The translations under genes were made by a program, and so were the position numbers. Source: Microbacterium arborescens (GTDB taxonomy: Bacteria; Actinomycetota; Actinomycetes; Actinomycetales; Microbacteriaceae). Taken from it: a DNA stretch of 64,000 nucleotides. The notes under the pieces are model-generated. The model did no database searches and was not told where the DNA came from. It was given only the letters and a program-made list of their open reading frames with translations. Positions within the stretch are counted from its first letter, which is position 1; each line of letters opens with the position of its first letter. The DNA lies in NCBI RefSeq assembly GCF_030369635.1, contig NZ_CP128474.1, forward strand, positions 1,426,001 through 1,490,000, in the 5' to 3' direction. This document shows, one piece after another, positions 1 through 9,742 of the stretch.

Positions 1-350
1 TCCTGGCCGACTCGACGGTGAAGGGTTTCGCGTTCACCCTCGGGCTGACGACCGCCATCGACATCCTGATCTTCATCCTCTTCACCCACCCCGTGCTGCA
101 GCTGCTCGTGCGCACACGGTTCTTCGGATCGGGGCACAAGCTGTCGGGTCTCGACCCCGACGCTCTGGGCGCCGTCTACCGCGGGCGCGCGCAGTTCCGT
201 GCGCCGGTGGCCGCGGGGGCCAAGACCTCCGCGGAGCGCCGTGCGGCGAAGTCGCGGGGTGAGGCCGAACGGCGACAGACGATCGCGGAACGCAAGCGTG
301 CCGAGCAGGCCGCGGGCGAGCAGCGCGACGCGACGGGGGACAAGCACTGA
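1..350 (+). CDS. secD: Protein translocase subunit SecD, C-terminal part (5' end outside window)
   Basis: This is the last ~116 codons of SecD, the membrane protein that works with SecF to pull exported proteins through SecYEG using the proton gradient. The visible part holds a transmembrane helix (GFAFTLGLTTAIDILIFILF), typical of the last SecD helices, followed by a positively charged, Ala/Arg/Glu-rich cytoplasmic tail that is likely disordered. Reading frame is open from base 3, so the gene starts upstream of the window. Its stop TGA (348-350) overlaps the secF ATG by one base, so the two are translationally coupled. Identity rests mainly on the helix sequence and on secF directly after it. 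Confidence 0.93.
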   Translation, partial: LADSTVKGFAFTLGLTTAIDILIFILFTHPVLQLLVRTRFFGSGHKLSGLDPDALGAVYRGRAQFRAPVAAGAKTSAERRAAKSRGEAERRQTIAERKRAEQAAGEQRDATGDKH

Positions 351-1339
351 TGCGTTTCTTCAACCGGTTCGGCAACGACCTCTACACGGGGAAGATCTCG
401 TTCCCCTTCGTCGCCCGGCGCACACTGTGGTTCATCATCGCGGCGGCGCTCGTGCTCGCCTCGGTGCTGGTGCTCGTGGTGCGGCCCCCGCAGTTCTCGA
501 TCGAGTTCACGGGCGGGTCGCAGTTCACGGTGACGAACGTGTCGAACACCGATCAGCTGCTCGCGACCGACGCGGTGCAGGAGGTCGTGCCCGGAGCGAC
601 CACCAAGGTCACGACGATCGGCGAGGATGCCGTGCGTGTGCAGACCGATCAGATGTCGGACACCGAGACCCGTGACGTCACGGCGCGACTCGCTCAGGCA
701 TACGAGGTTCCCGCCGCGGAGGTGAGCTCGTCGTTCATCGGACCGAGCTGGGGCCAGGACGTCACCCGTCAGTCGCTCTGGGGTCTGGCGATCTTCCTCG
801 CCCTGACATTCCTCATCCTCGCCCTGTACTTCCGCACCTGGAAGATGTCCGTCGCGGCGATCATCGGACTCGTCGACGTGCTCGTGGTGACCGTGGGGGT
901 GTACTCGCTCTTCGGGTTCGAGATCTCTCCCGCGGCCGTCATCGGCTTCCTGACGATCCTGTCGTACTCGCTGTACGACACCACGGTCGTCTTCGACAAG
1001 GTCCGCGAGAACACCTTCGAGGACGGGGAGAAGTCGGGCAGGACGTTCGGCGAGTCGGTCAACCTGGCTGCCAACCAGACGCTCGTGCGATCGATCAACA
1101 CCACGATCGTCGCTGCGCTGCCGACTGGTGCGATCCTCTTCATCGGTGCCCTGTGGCTGGGTGCTCAGACGCTCACCGACATCTCGCTGTCGATCTTCGT
1201 GGGCACCCTGGTCGCCGCGTACTCGACGCTGTTCGTCGCCGTGCCCCTGTTCGCGCTCCTGCGCGAGAACGAGCCCGGCATCAAGGCGAACGACACCCGG
1301 GTGCTCGAGTCTCGTGAACGCGCATCGGTCGAGGCCTGA
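350..1339 (+). CDS. secF: Protein translocase subunit SecF
   Basis: SecF pairs with SecD to drive late steps of Sec export. The 329-residue protein has the family layout: helix 1 at about 26-44, a periplasmic-side domain starting with the FTGG motif at 53-56, then five helices between about 142 and 303. The SecF signature YDTTVVFDKVREN lies at 209-221. The ATG overlaps the secD stop codon. The C-terminal tail is short and charged. In many actinobacteria an apt gene sits between secF and relA; here secF is followed directly by relA after 49 bp. Family assignment is secure. Confidence 0.97.
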   Translation: MRFFNRFGNDLYTGKISFPFVARRTLWFIIAAALVLASVLVLVVRPPQFSIEFTGGSQFTVTNVSNTDQLLATDAVQEVVPGATTKVTTIGEDAVRVQTDQMSDTETRDVTARLAQAYEVPAAEVSSSFIGPSWGQDVTRQSLWGLAIFLALTFLILALYFRTWKMSVAAIIGLVDVLVVTVGVYSLFGFEISPAAVIGFLTILSYSLYDTTVVFDKVRENTFEDGEKSGRTFGESVNLAANQTLVRSINTTIVAALPTGAILFIGALWLGAQTLTDISLSIFVGTLVAAYSTLFVAVPLFALLRENEPGIKANDTRVLESRERASVEA

Positions 1340-1355
1340 GCGCCGCCAGGGCGCG

Positions 1356-1361
1356 TAGAAT
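1356..1361 (+). promoter_or_regulatory. Predicted -10 element for relA
   Basis: TAGAAT lies in the short gap between secF and relA, 27 bp before the relA ATG. The same hexamer class (TAGNNT) precedes many genes in this window. The relA Shine-Dalgarno GGAGGTGAG (1377-1385) follows it. Prediction from motif only. Confidence 0.5.
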
Positions 1362-1388
1362 CGATGTCTGCATGGCGGAGGTGAGGGT

Positions 1389-3641
1389 ATGACCGAGATC
1401 ACCCCGCCGCCTGCCCAGAGTTCGCTGCGACGCCTCGTTCCCCGGATCTTCTCTCGGGCTGCGCCGCGCGAAGGGCTCGAGCAGCTCGTCCGGACGGTTC
1501 GCGCGCACCATCCGAAGGGCGACATCGCGATCATCGATCGCGCGTATCAGACCGCGTCGCGCGCACACGCGCAGCAGAAGCGTCAGAGCGGCGAGCCGTA
1601 CATCACGCATCCGCTCGCGGTGGCGCAGATTCTGGCGGAGCTGGGTCTCGGTCCGCGCGCCATCGCGGCCGCGCTGCTCCACGACACGGTCGAGGACACC
1701 TCATACGGTCTCGATCAGCTGACGGCCGAGTTCGGCGACGAGGTCGCGATGCTCGTCGACGGCGTCACCAAACTCGACAAGGTCAAGTACGGCGACGCCG
1801 CGCAGGCGGAGACCGTGCGCAAGATGATCGTCGCGATGTCGCGCGACATCCGGGTGCTCCTCATCAAGCTGGCCGACCGGCTGCACAACGCCCGGACCTG
1901 GGGATTCGTTCCACCCGAGAAGGCCGCCAAGAAGGCGACCGAGACCCTGGAGATCTACGCGCCGCTCGCACACCGGCTCGGCATCCAGGCGATCAAGAGC
2001 GAGCTCGAAGACCTGTCGTTCGCGGTGCTGCATCCCAAGCTCTACGCCGAGATCGACAGCCTCGTCACGCAGCGCACCCCGCAGCGCGAGCAGTATCTGC
2101 AGACGGTCATCGACGCGGTTGAGAGCGACCTGCGAGAACTCCGCATCCGTGGGCGCGTCATGGGTCGTCCGAAGCAGCTCTACTCGGTCTACCAGAAGAT
2201 GGTCGTGCGGGGACGCGAGTTCGACGACATCTACGACCTCATCGGCATCCGCGTGCTGGTGACGACCGTCCGTGACTGCTACGCCGTGCTCGGTTCCATC
2301 CACGCGCGGTGGACGCCCTTGCCCGGACGCTTCAAGGACTACATCGCGACGCCGAAGTTCAACCTGTACCAGTCGCTGCACACGACGGTCATCGGCCCGG
2401 GCGGACGCACGGTCGAGATCCAGATCCGCACGCACGAGATGCATCAGCAGGCCGAGTTCGGTGTCGCGGCGCACTGGAAGTACAAGGAGCGGATGGCGGG
2501 CGGCAAGGCCGACGCCAAGGCGCTCGACAACGACATGGCGTGGCTGGCCCACATCTCCGACTGGCAGGCCGAGACGGCCGACCCGGGGGAGTTCCTCGAC
2601 TCGCTGCGGTTCGAGATCGGTGCGAAGGAGGTCTACGTCTTCACCCCGAAGGGGCGCGTCGTCGGCCTGCCCGCAGGAGCCACCCCGGTGGACTTCGCCT
2701 ACGCCGTGCACACCGAGATCGGGCACCGCACGATGGGCGCCAAGGTCAACGGCCGCCTCGTGCCGCTCGAGTCGACCCTGTCGAGCGGCGATGTCGTCGA
2801 GGTGTTCACCTCCAAGAACCCCGACGCAGGTCCGAGCCAGGACTGGCTGACCTTCGTCAAGAGCACGCGGGCGCGCAACAAGATCCGCGGCTGGTTCACG
2901 AAGGAGCGGCGCGAGGAGGCGGTCGAGCAGGGCAAGGATGCGATCGCACGCGCCATGCGCCGTCAGAACCTGCCGCTGCAGCGTCTCATGGGTCAGGACG
3001 CGTTCACCGAGGTGGCGCACCAACTCCGCTACGAGGACGTCACAGCGCTGTATGCCGCAGTCGGCGAGGGGCACGTCTCGACGCAGTCGGTGATCGAGAA
3101 GGTCACGGCGCTCGTGCGAGCGGAGGAAGACACCTCCACCGGCCCGATCCAGCTGCCGGCCGTCGGGCGCTCGCGCCAGAAGCGCGACAGCGACTCGGGG
3201 GTCCTGGTGCGCGGCGCGCCCGACATCCTCGTCAAGCTCGCGAAGTGCTGCACGCCGGTTCCCGGTGACGAGATCGTCGGCTTCGTCACCCGGGGCAGCG
3301 GCGTGTCCGTGCACCGGTCCGACTGCACCAACGTCGAGTCCCTGATGCGCGATCCCGAGCGTCTCATCGAGGTGTCGTGGGCGCCGACGACCAAGAGCCT
3401 CTTCCTCGTTCAGATCCAGGTCGAGGCACTCGATCGCGCCGGGCTCCTCAGCGACGTGACCCGCGTGCTGAGCGAGCATCACGTCAACATCCTCTCGGCC
3501 TCGGTGCAGACCAATAATGATCGGCTCGCGCTCAGCAGGTTCGTCTTCGAGATGGGCGATACAGTGCACCTCGATCGCGTGCTCAACGCGGTACGGCGCA
3601 TCGACGCCGTGTACGACGTGTACCGCGTCACATCGTCCTGA
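1389..3641 (+). CDS. relA: Bifunctional (p)ppGpp synthetase/hydrolase (RelA/SpoT family)
   Basis: Long Rel enzyme (750 aa) that makes and breaks the stringent-response alarmone (p)ppGpp. The N-terminal hydrolase HD domain is intact, with the His-Asp pair at 98-99 and a Glu-Asp pair at 102-103, so hydrolysis is expected. The synthetase domain follows ([18 protein letters not shown] from about residue 315, then EIQIRT). A TGS domain ([19 protein letters not shown], about 410-475) and a C-terminal ACT domain (about 665-745) complete the ribosome-sensing half. Start ATG is preceded by GGAGGTGAG. The 3' end overlaps the convergent AbiEi-like gene by 14 bp. Product is secure; the symbol relA or rel is conventional in actinobacteria. 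Confidence 0.97.
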   Translation: MTEITPPPAQSSLRRLVPRIFSRAAPREGLEQLVRTVRAHHPKGDIAIIDRAYQTASRAHAQQKRQSGEPYITHPLAVAQILAELGLGPRAIAAALLHDTVEDTSYGLDQLTAEFGDEVAMLVDGVTKLDKVKYGDAAQAETVRKMIVAMSRDIRVLLIKLADRLHNARTWGFVPPEKAAKKATETLEIYAPLAHRLGIQAIKSELEDLSFAVLHPKLYAEIDSLVTQRTPQREQYLQTVIDAVESDLRELRIRGRVMGRPKQLYSVYQKMVVRGREFDDIYDLIGIRVLVTTVRDCYAVLGSIHARWTPLPGRFKDYIATPKFNLYQSLHTTVIGPGGRTVEIQIRTHEMHQQAEFGVAAHWKYKERMAGGKADAKALDNDMAWLAHISDWQAETADPGEFLDSLRFEIGAKEVYVFTPKGRVVGLPAGATPVDFAYAVHTEIGHRTMGAKVNGRLVPLESTLSSGDVVEVFTSKNPDAGPSQDWLTFVKSTRARNKIRGWFTKERREEAVEQGKDAIARAMRRQNLPLQRLMGQDAFTEVAHQLRYEDVTALYAAVGEGHVSTQSVIEKVTALVRAEEDTSTGPIQLPAVGRSRQKRDSDSGVLVRGAPDILVKLAKCCTPVPGDEIVGFVTRGSGVSVHRSDCTNVESLMRDPERLIEVSWAPTTKSLFLVQIQVEALDRAGLLSDVTRVLSEHHVNILSASVQTNNDRLALSRFVFEMGDTVHLDRVLNAVRRIDAVYDVYRVTSS

Positions 3642-4182
3642 CCCGCAGCGTCTCGAGCCACACGAGGGCCTGCCGTTTGAACGGCAGCGGGCCGCTCGCC
3701 GCCAGCGAGTCGTACGCCTCGGTGAGGACGTCGGGGAACGTCGCGAGCATCGCGGCGGCGGCCCGCCGCGGCGCCTCACCGGCCGCGGCGTCGGCGCGGA
3801 GCAGGTCGCACAGGGTACGCACGCGGCTCGAGACCGGCATCCCGCCCAGGTGCACGGTCTCGTGAGGGGGCAGCCGGAGGTCGCGGTAGTGCAGGCGGTG
3901 ATCGAGCACGTGGTTACGGCGGCGCTCCGTGCACCGTTGAACACTGTGCCGCGTGGGCGGTTCGGGCAGTGCGCCGTGCACCCAGGCCGCGGATTCGTGG
4001 GTCAGCGCCAGCCCGTGCGCGACGAGCGGGCGGAGCGAGGCTGCCCGGATCTCCGGGCTTTCGACGACGTCCGCGGGCATGAACGACTCACCGACTTCGA
4101 CGACATCGCCGTCGAGGCGGGCGGCGGTGAGCTCAGCTGCGGAGAGACGCTCACCCGGGGCGTAGACGAACGGCCAGACCAT
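3628..4182 (-). CDS. Hypothetical protein, AbiEi-antitoxin-like
   Basis: A 184-residue protein of uncertain function. The segment [14 protein letters not shown] followed later by [17 protein letters not shown] resembles the C-terminal half of AbiEi-type antitoxin or DUF559-linked proteins of actinobacteria, which is a loose family match from memory. The usual N-terminal helix-turn-helix of that family is not apparent. The chosen start ([11 protein letters not shown]) has GAGG just upstream on the minus strand; 24 more codons are open 5' of it. No toxin gene is beside it, so it is an orphan if it is an antitoxin. The tail overlaps the end of relA by 14 bp, convergently. Confidence 0.6.
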   Translation of the reverse strand: MVWPFVYAPGERLSAAELTAARLDGDVVEVGESFMPADVVESPEIRAASLRPLVAHGLALTHESAAWVHGALPEPPTRHSVQRCTERRRNHVLDHRLHYRDLRLPPHETVHLGGMPVSSRVRTLCDLLRADAAAGEAPRRAAAAMLATFPDVLTEAYDSLAASGPLPFKRQALVWLETLRVRTM

Positions 4183-4278
4183 GACCTCAGTCTGGTGTGC
4201 ACCCCAGCGAGCCCGTGGTCCGGCCGTCGATCTGTGGAGAGCCGCGCCCTCCACAGACAGCGCCGTGGGTGAGCGCGA

Positions 4279-5541
4279 TCAGCCGCCGAGTGCGCTGAGC
4301 CAGGCCTTGCGAGCGCTCAGCGCCTCCTTGGCCTGCGCGATGGCGCGCTCGTCGCCCGAGGCTTCAGCCTCAGCCACCTCGGACTCGAGCTTCGCGATCG
4401 CGTCGTGCAGCTGCGACAGCATGTCGCCCTGGCGCGCCTTCGTCTCGGGGTTGTTGTTCTTCCAGTCGGCGTCTTCACGCGAACGCACGGACTGCTCGAT
4501 CTTGCGGAGCTCGTCGTCGAGGGCGCGCTCCTTGTCTCGGGGGAAGATGCGGCCGATTTCGTCCCACCGGCGCTGGATGCCGGTGAGCAGCGCGCGCGCG
4601 GCAGCCGTGTCCTTCTCGGAGGTCACCGCCGCCGCCTCTTCGAGGAGGGCGCGCTTGGCGACGATCTTCTCCTGCGAGGCCTCGGCGTCGGCGTGCTCGC
4701 GCTCGGCGCGTGCGCCGTAGAGGGCGTCGCCGGCGGCCTTGAATCGCGCCCAGAGCGCGTCGTCGGCCTTCTTGCCCGCACGGCCGGACTGCTTCCACTG
4801 CTCGAGCAAGTCGCGGTAGGCGCCGATGCCGTCCTCGCCGCGGGGGGCCAGCGCCTCGGCGCGTTCGATGAGTCGCTGCTTCGCGTCGCGTGCGCTCTTG
4901 TGCGTCTCGTCGAGGCTGGAGTAGAACTCGCGACGGTGCTTGTCGATGATCGAGCGGGCGTCGCGGAACCGCTTCCACAGCTGCTGGCCGGTGCTGCGGG
5001 GCAGGCGCGGGCCGTCGGCCTGATGGCGCTGCCACCGTTCGAAGAGGTCGTTCACCTCTGCGGAGGTCTGCTTCCACTGGATCGACTTGGGGTCGCGCGC
5101 GGCGATCGACTCGATCGCCTCGACCAGCGCGGCGCGCTCGGCGATCGCGGCGTCGAGCGCCTGCTTGGCCTCAGCAGCCTCCGTCGCGGAAGCTGCGTCG
5201 AGCTCGCTCTCCAGCGCGATCAGGCGTGCCTCGAGGGCGGCGAGGTTGCCGACCGCGGCGGCACCGGTGATGCGCGAGCGGAGCGTGCCGACCGTCGACC
5301 GGAGGTCGGACGCCGATGCGCCGCCCCGACGATGCCGGACCTCGACGAGAGTCACCTCGCTCGCGAGGTCGGAGAACTTGCGCTGGAAGTACGCCAGCGC
5401 CTCTTCCGGCGTGCCGTCGGGGTACTGGCCGACGACGCGCCACTGGTCCCCCTCGCGCACCGAGACGGTGCCGTCGTCATCGACGCGACCCCACGGGGCG
5501 TCGTCGGCGGGGGTGATCGTGGAGTCAGGGGTGGAAGTCAC
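4279..5541 (-). CDS. DUF349 domain-containing protein
   Basis: A 420-residue, highly charged, mostly helical protein made of repeated DUF349 units (for example LWKRFRDARSIIDKHRREFY and ALWARFKAAGDALYGARAER). The function of this family is not established. The N-terminus (residues about 10-70) carries a short domain with WGRVDDDGTV and EALAYFQRKF. Start is GTG at 5541 because GAGG lies 8 bases before it; an in-frame GTG at 5550 would add three residues but has no spaced ribosome site. Monocistronic on the minus strand, 96 bp upstream of the AbiEi-like gene. Family name is confident, role unknown. Confidence 0.88.
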   Translation of the reverse strand: MTSTPDSTITPADDAPWGRVDDDGTVSVREGDQWRVVGQYPDGTPEEALAYFQRKFSDLASEVTLVEVRHRRGGASASDLRSTVGTLRSRITGAAAVGNLAALEARLIALESELDAASATEAAEAKQALDAAIAERAALVEAIESIAARDPKSIQWKQTSAEVNDLFERWQRHQADGPRLPRSTGQQLWKRFRDARSIIDKHRREFYSSLDETHKSARDAKQRLIERAEALAPRGEDGIGAYRDLLEQWKQSGRAGKKADDALWARFKAAGDALYGARAEREHADAEASQEKIVAKRALLEEAAAVTSEKDTAAARALLTGIQRRWDEIGRIFPRDKERALDDELRKIEQSVRSREDADWKNNNPETKARQGDMLSQLHDAIAKLESEVAEAEASGDERAIAQAKEALSARKAWLSALGG

Positions 5542-5609
5542 GGAAGGCACCTCGTCGCGGCTCGCGCCGCATGGGGGTCAGGTCGGGGGACAGCCTAGTA
5601 CGGCGGCGG

Positions 5610-5912
5610 TCAGGGAGTCGGGATCGTTGTCGGAGTGGGATCCGTCGGCGCCGGTGACGGCGACGACGGCACGGTCTGCGTGGGAGAGGGGGCCGGGGTC
5701 TCGTCGGGTGCCGGTGCCCCGGGACCGGCGGTGAAGTAGACGATCTGAGCGCCGATCGCGCCCATGATCAGAATGCCTCCCGCGACGGCCGCCATGAGGT
5801 TGTCGCGCGAGCGGCGCCGCTTCTGCCCATCGTGGTACTCGCGCCGTGCAGCATAGAGACGGGCGCGTTCCTGCGCCGCGCGATCGTCCCGGTTCGTGCC
5901 GCGACCTGCCAC
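5610..5912 (-). CDS. Small single-pass membrane protein with Pro/Thr-rich tail
   Basis: A 100-residue protein. Residues 1-37 are charged and probably cytoplasmic; a hydrophobic helix spans about 38-61 (LMAAVAGGILIMGAIGAQIV); residues 65-100 are almost wholly Pro, Thr, Ser and Ala (PAPDETPAPSPTQTVPSSPS), so the tail is likely extracellular and disordered, possibly wall-spanning. GTG start follows a strong GGAGGAGG ribosome site. I do not recognise a family. It lies 68 bp upstream of the DUF349 gene on the same strand and may share a transcript. The divergent rarA starts 100 bp away. Confidence 0.75.
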   Translation of the reverse strand: MAGRGTNRDDRAAQERARLYAARREYHDGQKRRRSRDNLMAAVAGGILIMGAIGAQIVYFTAGPGAPAPDETPAPSPTQTVPSSPSPAPTDPTPTTIPTP

Positions 5913-6000
5913 GTTGCCTCCTCCGTGCCCCGTTCCGGGCCGCTCAAGCCTACGGCGCGGGTCGGCGAGCCGACAAAATCCCGGTGTCGGCGTGCGCGAC

Positions 6001-6006
6001 TAGCCT
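6001..6006 (+). promoter_or_regulatory. Predicted -10 element, leaderless start of rarA
   Basis: TAGCCT ends exactly six bases before the rarA ATG at 6013. Transcription would begin at or beside the start codon, the common actinobacterial leaderless arrangement. No Shine-Dalgarno is present between the two. Confidence 0.55.
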
Positions 6007-6012
6007 GAGAAG

Positions 6013-7338
6013 ATGACCGATTCGAGCGCGCTCTTCTCCGGGCAGACGCCGCTCGCCGTCCGGATGCGTCCCACCTCGCTCGACGAGGTCGCCGGACAGG
6101 GCCACCTGCTGCGACCCGGCTCGCCCCTCGTGGCACTCGCCTCACCTGACGGCAACAAGGCGGGAGCAGTGTCGGTGATCCTGTGGGGCCCGCCCGGAAC
6201 CGGCAAGACGACGCTGGCTCAGGCGATCGCCCGTTCGTCCGGACGTCGTTTCGTCGAGCTCTCGGCGGTCACCGCCGGGGTGAAAGACGTGCGCGAGGTC
6301 ATGCAGGAGGCGATGACGCAGCGCGACCTCTACGGCATCTCGACCATCCTCTTCCTCGACGAGATCCACCGCTTCACCAAGGCCCAGCAGGACGCCCTCC
6401 TGCCGGGCGTCGAGAACGGCTGGGTCCTGCTCATCGCCGCCACGACAGAGAATCCGTCGTTCTCCGTCGTCGCGCCGCTCCTCTCGCGGTCGCTGCTGCT
6501 CACCCTTCAGCCGCTCAGCGACGACGACCTGGCAGGGCTCATCGATCGGGCGGTCACCGACGCCCGCGGGCTCGCCGGCTCGATCGTCCTCGCCGACGAC
6601 GCGCGGACCGCCCTCGTCCGGCTGGCGTCCGGCGATGCTCGACGGGCGCTGACCTCGCTCGAGGCCGCGGCGACGATGGCCGAGCCTGGCGGTGGCGACG
6701 AACCGCCCGTCATCACCGCGGACCACGTCGCCCAAGCCGTCGACCGCGCTCTGCTCCGTTACGACCGACAGGGCGACGAGCATTACGACGTGATCAGCGC
6801 GTTCATCAAGTCGATCCGCGGGTCCGACGTCGATGCCGCCATGCACTATCTCGCCCGCATGATCGAGGCGGGCGAAGACCCTCGCTTCATCGCGCGACGT
6901 CTGGTCATCTCGGCGTCCGAAGACATCGGGTTGGCAGATCCCCACGCGCTGACGATCGCCGTCGCCGCCGCAGACGCGGTCGCCTTCATCGGGATGCCGG
7001 AGGGTCGCATCCCGCTCGCCGAAGCGACGGCCTATCTCGCGACCACCGCCAAATCGAACGCGGCCTACAACGCCATCAACGCCGCGATCTCCGACGTCCG
7101 CGCCGGCGGGTTCGGCCGCGTGCCCAAGCATCTGCGCGATGCCCACTACGCCGGTGCGAAGCGGCTCGGGCACGGCAAGGGCTACGTCTATCCGCACGAC
7201 CTCGAGGTCGGGGTCGCCACGCAGCAGTACCTCCCCGACGAGCTGCGCGGGCGCCGCTACTACGAGCCGACCAACCGCGGTGTCGAACGCGAGATCGGCG
7301 CCCGCGTCGACAAGCTGCGAAAGATCCTGGGGGACTGA
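6013..7338 (+). CDS. rarA: Replication-associated recombination protein A (AAA+ ATPase, MgsA/RarA)
   Basis: A 441-residue AAA+ ATPase acting at stalled replication forks, related to clamp-loader subunits. Walker A GPPGTGKT is at 59-66, Walker [11 protein letters not shown] at about 112-121, and the sensor region [10 protein letters not shown] follows. The C-terminal half contains the family tetramerisation region with [12 protein letters not shown] and [10 protein letters not shown]. Length fits the family (about 420-450). No ribosome site is seen; the -10 element at 6001-6006 implies leaderless translation. The NUDIX fusion gene starts 3 bp after its stop, so the two are probably co-transcribed. 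Confidence 0.95.
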   Translation: MTDSSALFSGQTPLAVRMRPTSLDEVAGQGHLLRPGSPLVALASPDGNKAGAVSVILWGPPGTGKTTLAQAIARSSGRRFVELSAVTAGVKDVREVMQEAMTQRDLYGISTILFLDEIHRFTKAQQDALLPGVENGWVLLIAATTENPSFSVVAPLLSRSLLLTLQPLSDDDLAGLIDRAVTDARGLAGSIVLADDARTALVRLASGDARRALTSLEAAATMAEPGGGDEPPVITADHVAQAVDRALLRYDRQGDEHYDVISAFIKSIRGSDVDAAMHYLARMIEAGEDPRFIARRLVISASEDIGLADPHALTIAVAAADAVAFIGMPEGRIPLAEATAYLATTAKSNAAYNAINAAISDVRAGGFGRVPKHLRDAHYAGAKRLGHGKGYVYPHDLEVGVATQQYLPDELRGRRYYEPTNRGVEREIGARVDKLRKILGD

Positions 7339-7341
7339 CTC

Positions 7342-8868
7342 GTGACCGATCCCGTGCCCGACTGGACGCTGCTGGGCTCGTCGCCCGCGTACGACGGCTA
7401 CGTCCGCGTGCGTCGTGACCGGTACCGGCTTCCCGACGGAAGCGAGAGCGATTGGGATGTCGTCGAGGTCGGCGACACCGTCACCGTGATCGCGATCACG
7501 ACGGACGACAGCGTCGTGCTGTTCGATCAGTATCGGGTCGGCCCCCAGCGGGTGCTGGGCGAGCTCCCGGGCGGCCTCATCGATCCGGGCGAAGACGCCG
7601 TCGTGGCGGGCGTGCGGGAGCTGCGGGAAGAGACGGGCTATCGTGCCGGTGCCGTGTACGACGCCGGCACGGAATGGGCGGCGGCGAACGCACGTCGGCG
7701 CCGGCATGTGATCATCGCCGCGGACTGCGTTCGCGTCGCCGACCCGGGGTGGGGCGAGCACGAGACGGGACGGGTCCGGACGATCCCCGCCACCGACCTG
7801 CTCGAGCATCTGACGGCGGGGGAGACCAGCGACGCCGGTCCCGCCGTGCGCGCACTGGTCCGGTTCGCGGGCGATCACGGCGTCGACCCCGCTCTGCTCG
7901 GGCTCCGATCGCGAGTGCGGGAGCTCCTCACCGAGTATCCGGCCGGTGACGGCGCCGGCGACTCCGCTGGCGCGTCGGATCCGTTCGACGCGTTCTGGAT
8001 CGCTGCCGAGGGGAAGCCTGCCGACCGCCTGTGGGCTGAGCTCGACGAGCTCGCCGCAGATGCCGGCGAGGCGGTGCGCCGGTACGAGCGGGCGTCGCTG
8101 CACGACTTCCTCGGCGAGGAGGTCGAGGCGATCCCGCTGTACCGCGGGGCGCTCGATGCCGGTCTGACCGGAGAGCGGCGTTCCGCGTGCATCATCCAGT
8201 TGGCGAGCTCGCTGCGCAACGTCGGTGACGCCTCGGGTGCTCTGGCGCTGCTGCACCGGTTCCCCGGCACCGACCCGCTCGCCGACGCAGCCCGGGCTTT
8301 CGAGGCGCTCGCGCTGTTCAGCGATCAGAAGCCCGCACCCGCACTCCGGACGGCGCTGCGGGCACTCGCGCCGCACCTGCCCGCCTACCGAGGTTCGGTG
8401 ACGGCGTACGCAGCCGAGCTCTCCGCGCCGCACCGCATCCGCGTCATCTCGGTCGCCGTCATCGTCGCCGACGGCTTCGTCCTGGCTGAGGAATACCCCG
8501 GCGGTCCGGGTTCGGGGCCGTTCCTCCGCGCCCCCGGCGGAGGCGTCGAGTACGGCGAGACCGCAGCGGCCGCCATGCGTCGCGAGCTGCGCGAGGAGCT
8601 CGCCGCCGAGGTCGACGATCTGAGACTGCTCACCGTGAGCGAGAACATCTTCGACGACGGCCGCAAGAGCGGTCACGAGATCGCTCACGTCTTCGCGGTC
8701 CGCAGCGCCGCGCTCGAGGCCCTGCCACGGGGGCAACGGCTGCCCGTGCTCGACGGCGACACCTCCGTCGGCTGGCATCGCATCGACGATCTCCGTCGCG
8801 GCGCCACGCCGTTCTACCCCGCCGGCATCCTCGACCTCGTCGCCGCCGTCGACGCGGGCGCCGTCTGA
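7342..8868 (+). CDS. NUDIX-TPR-NUDIX fusion protein
   Basis: An unusual 508-residue protein with two NUDIX domains separated by a helical-repeat region. The first NUDIX domain (about 1-180) resembles ADP-ribose pyrophosphatases and has a perfect box GX5EX7REUXEEXGU at residues 78-100. Residues about 214-350 look like the tetratricopeptide-type domain found as a stand-alone protein in related bacteria (DAFWIAAEGKPADRLWAEL, then ERRSACIIQLASSLRNVGD). The second NUDIX domain (about 365-500) has a box at 400-422 in which the conserved Gly near the end is Ala (REELAA), while all the metal-binding Glu residues remain. GTG start follows GGGGGA. Substrates cannot be told from sequence. Probably in one operon with rarA. 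Confidence 0.85.
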   Translation: MTDPVPDWTLLGSSPAYDGYVRVRRDRYRLPDGSESDWDVVEVGDTVTVIAITTDDSVVLFDQYRVGPQRVLGELPGGLIDPGEDAVVAGVRELREETGYRAGAVYDAGTEWAAANARRRRHVIIAADCVRVADPGWGEHETGRVRTIPATDLLEHLTAGETSDAGPAVRALVRFAGDHGVDPALLGLRSRVRELLTEYPAGDGAGDSAGASDPFDAFWIAAEGKPADRLWAELDELAADAGEAVRRYERASLHDFLGEEVEAIPLYRGALDAGLTGERRSACIIQLASSLRNVGDASGALALLHRFPGTDPLADAARAFEALALFSDQKPAPALRTALRALAPHLPAYRGSVTAYAAELSAPHRIRVISVAVIVADGFVLAEEYPGGPGSGPFLRAPGGGVEYGETAAAAMRRELREELAAEVDDLRLLTVSENIFDDGRKSGHEIAHVFAVRSAALEALPRGQRLPVLDGDTSVGWHRIDDLRRGATPFYPAGILDLVAAVDAGAV

Positions 8869-9024
8869 TAGACTCGACCGGCTCGAAGCCCAGTTTTCGG
8901 GCATCCCTCTCCTCTGATCAAGACCTCTCGGCGTGCCCCGGCGTGCAGTCCGAGACGGGCGAGGAGGCGGAGATACGTCCGTGAGTCGTGAACGTCGCGA
9001 CCACGTCATCGGAAGGAGAGCTTC
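8869..9024 (+). promoter_or_regulatory. rpsD promoter and 5' leader
   Basis: TAGACT (8869-8874) directly after the preceding stop codon is the likely -10 box. About 145 bases of leader follow before the GTG start, with the ribosome site GGAAGGAG at 9011-9018. S4 autoregulates its own translation in several bacteria, so this long leader might contain an S4-responsive structure, but I could not identify one by eye. Confidence 0.45.
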
Positions 9025-9654
9025 GTGACCACGAAGTCTCAGGACCGCCGCAAGGTCCGCCTGTCTCGCGCCCTCGGCGTCGCGCTGACCCCGAAGGCCG
9101 CCCGCTACCTCGAGAAGCGTCCCTACGCTCCGGGTGAGCACGGCCGCACCAAGCGCAAGGCCGACAGCGACTACGCCGTGCGTCTGCGTGAGAAGCAGCG
9201 TCTGCGCGAGCAGTACGGCATCCGCGAGAAGCAGATGCGCAACACCTTCAACGAGGCCCGTCGCAAGGATGGCCTGACCGGTGAGAACCTGGTCGAGCTG
9301 CTCGAGATGCGTCTGGACGCGCTCGTCGTCCGCGCCGGCTTCGCCCGCACGACCGCCCAGGCCCGCCAGCTGGTCGTGCACCGCCACATCCTCGTCGACG
9401 GCCAGCTCGTGGACCGCCCGTCGTTCCGCGTCAAGCCGGGCCAGCTCATCCACGTCAAGGAGAAGAGCGAGTCGCTCGAGCCGTTCCAGGTCGCAGCCGC
9501 CGGCGGTCACGCCGACGTCCTGCCCCCGGTCCCGGGCTACCTCGAGGTCGAGCTCGACAAGCTGCAGGCGCGCCTCGTGCGTCGCCCCAAGCGCGCCGAG
9601 GTGCCTGTCACCTGTGACGTGCAGCTCGTCGTCGAGTACTACGCCGCGCGCTGA
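9025..9654 (+). CDS. rpsD: 30S ribosomal protein S4
   Basis: Primary 16S rRNA-binding protein that nucleates assembly of the small subunit body. The 209-residue product starts TTKSQDRRKVRLSRALG and has the S4 RNA-binding domain in the middle (LEMRLDALVVRAGFARTTAQ, then ARQLVVHRHILVDGQ, about 95-150). Length is typical. It stands alone outside the ribosomal-protein clusters, near alaS as in other actinobacteria. The GTG start has a good ribosome site. A strong hairpin after the stop marks the transcript end. Confidence 0.98.
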   Translation: MTTKSQDRRKVRLSRALGVALTPKAARYLEKRPYAPGEHGRTKRKADSDYAVRLREKQRLREQYGIREKQMRNTFNEARRKDGLTGENLVELLEMRLDALVVRAGFARTTAQARQLVVHRHILVDGQLVDRPSFRVKPGQLIHVKEKSESLEPFQVAAAGGHADVLPPVPGYLEVELDKLQARLVRRPKRAEVPVTCDVQLVVEYYAAR

Positions 9655-9684
9655 GTCGCACGGCTCGCTGACTTCCAGCATCGC

Positions 9685-9720
9685 CATGAAGGGCGTCGGG
9701 TTCTCCCGGCGCCCTTCATG
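9685..9720 (+). terminator. Intrinsic terminator after rpsD
   Basis: A 16-bp stem (9685-9700 with 9705-9720, one G-T wobble) closes a 4-base loop and is followed by CTTTG. The T tract is short, as is common in high-GC bacteria. Position 30 bp after the rpsD stop supports the call. Confidence 0.75.
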
Positions 9721-9742
9721 CTTTGCACCTAACATGGTTCCC

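Noticed and set aside
1701..3944. 747-codon open frame antisense to relA
   Set aside because: It mirrors the codon structure of relA and has no ribosome site or domain.
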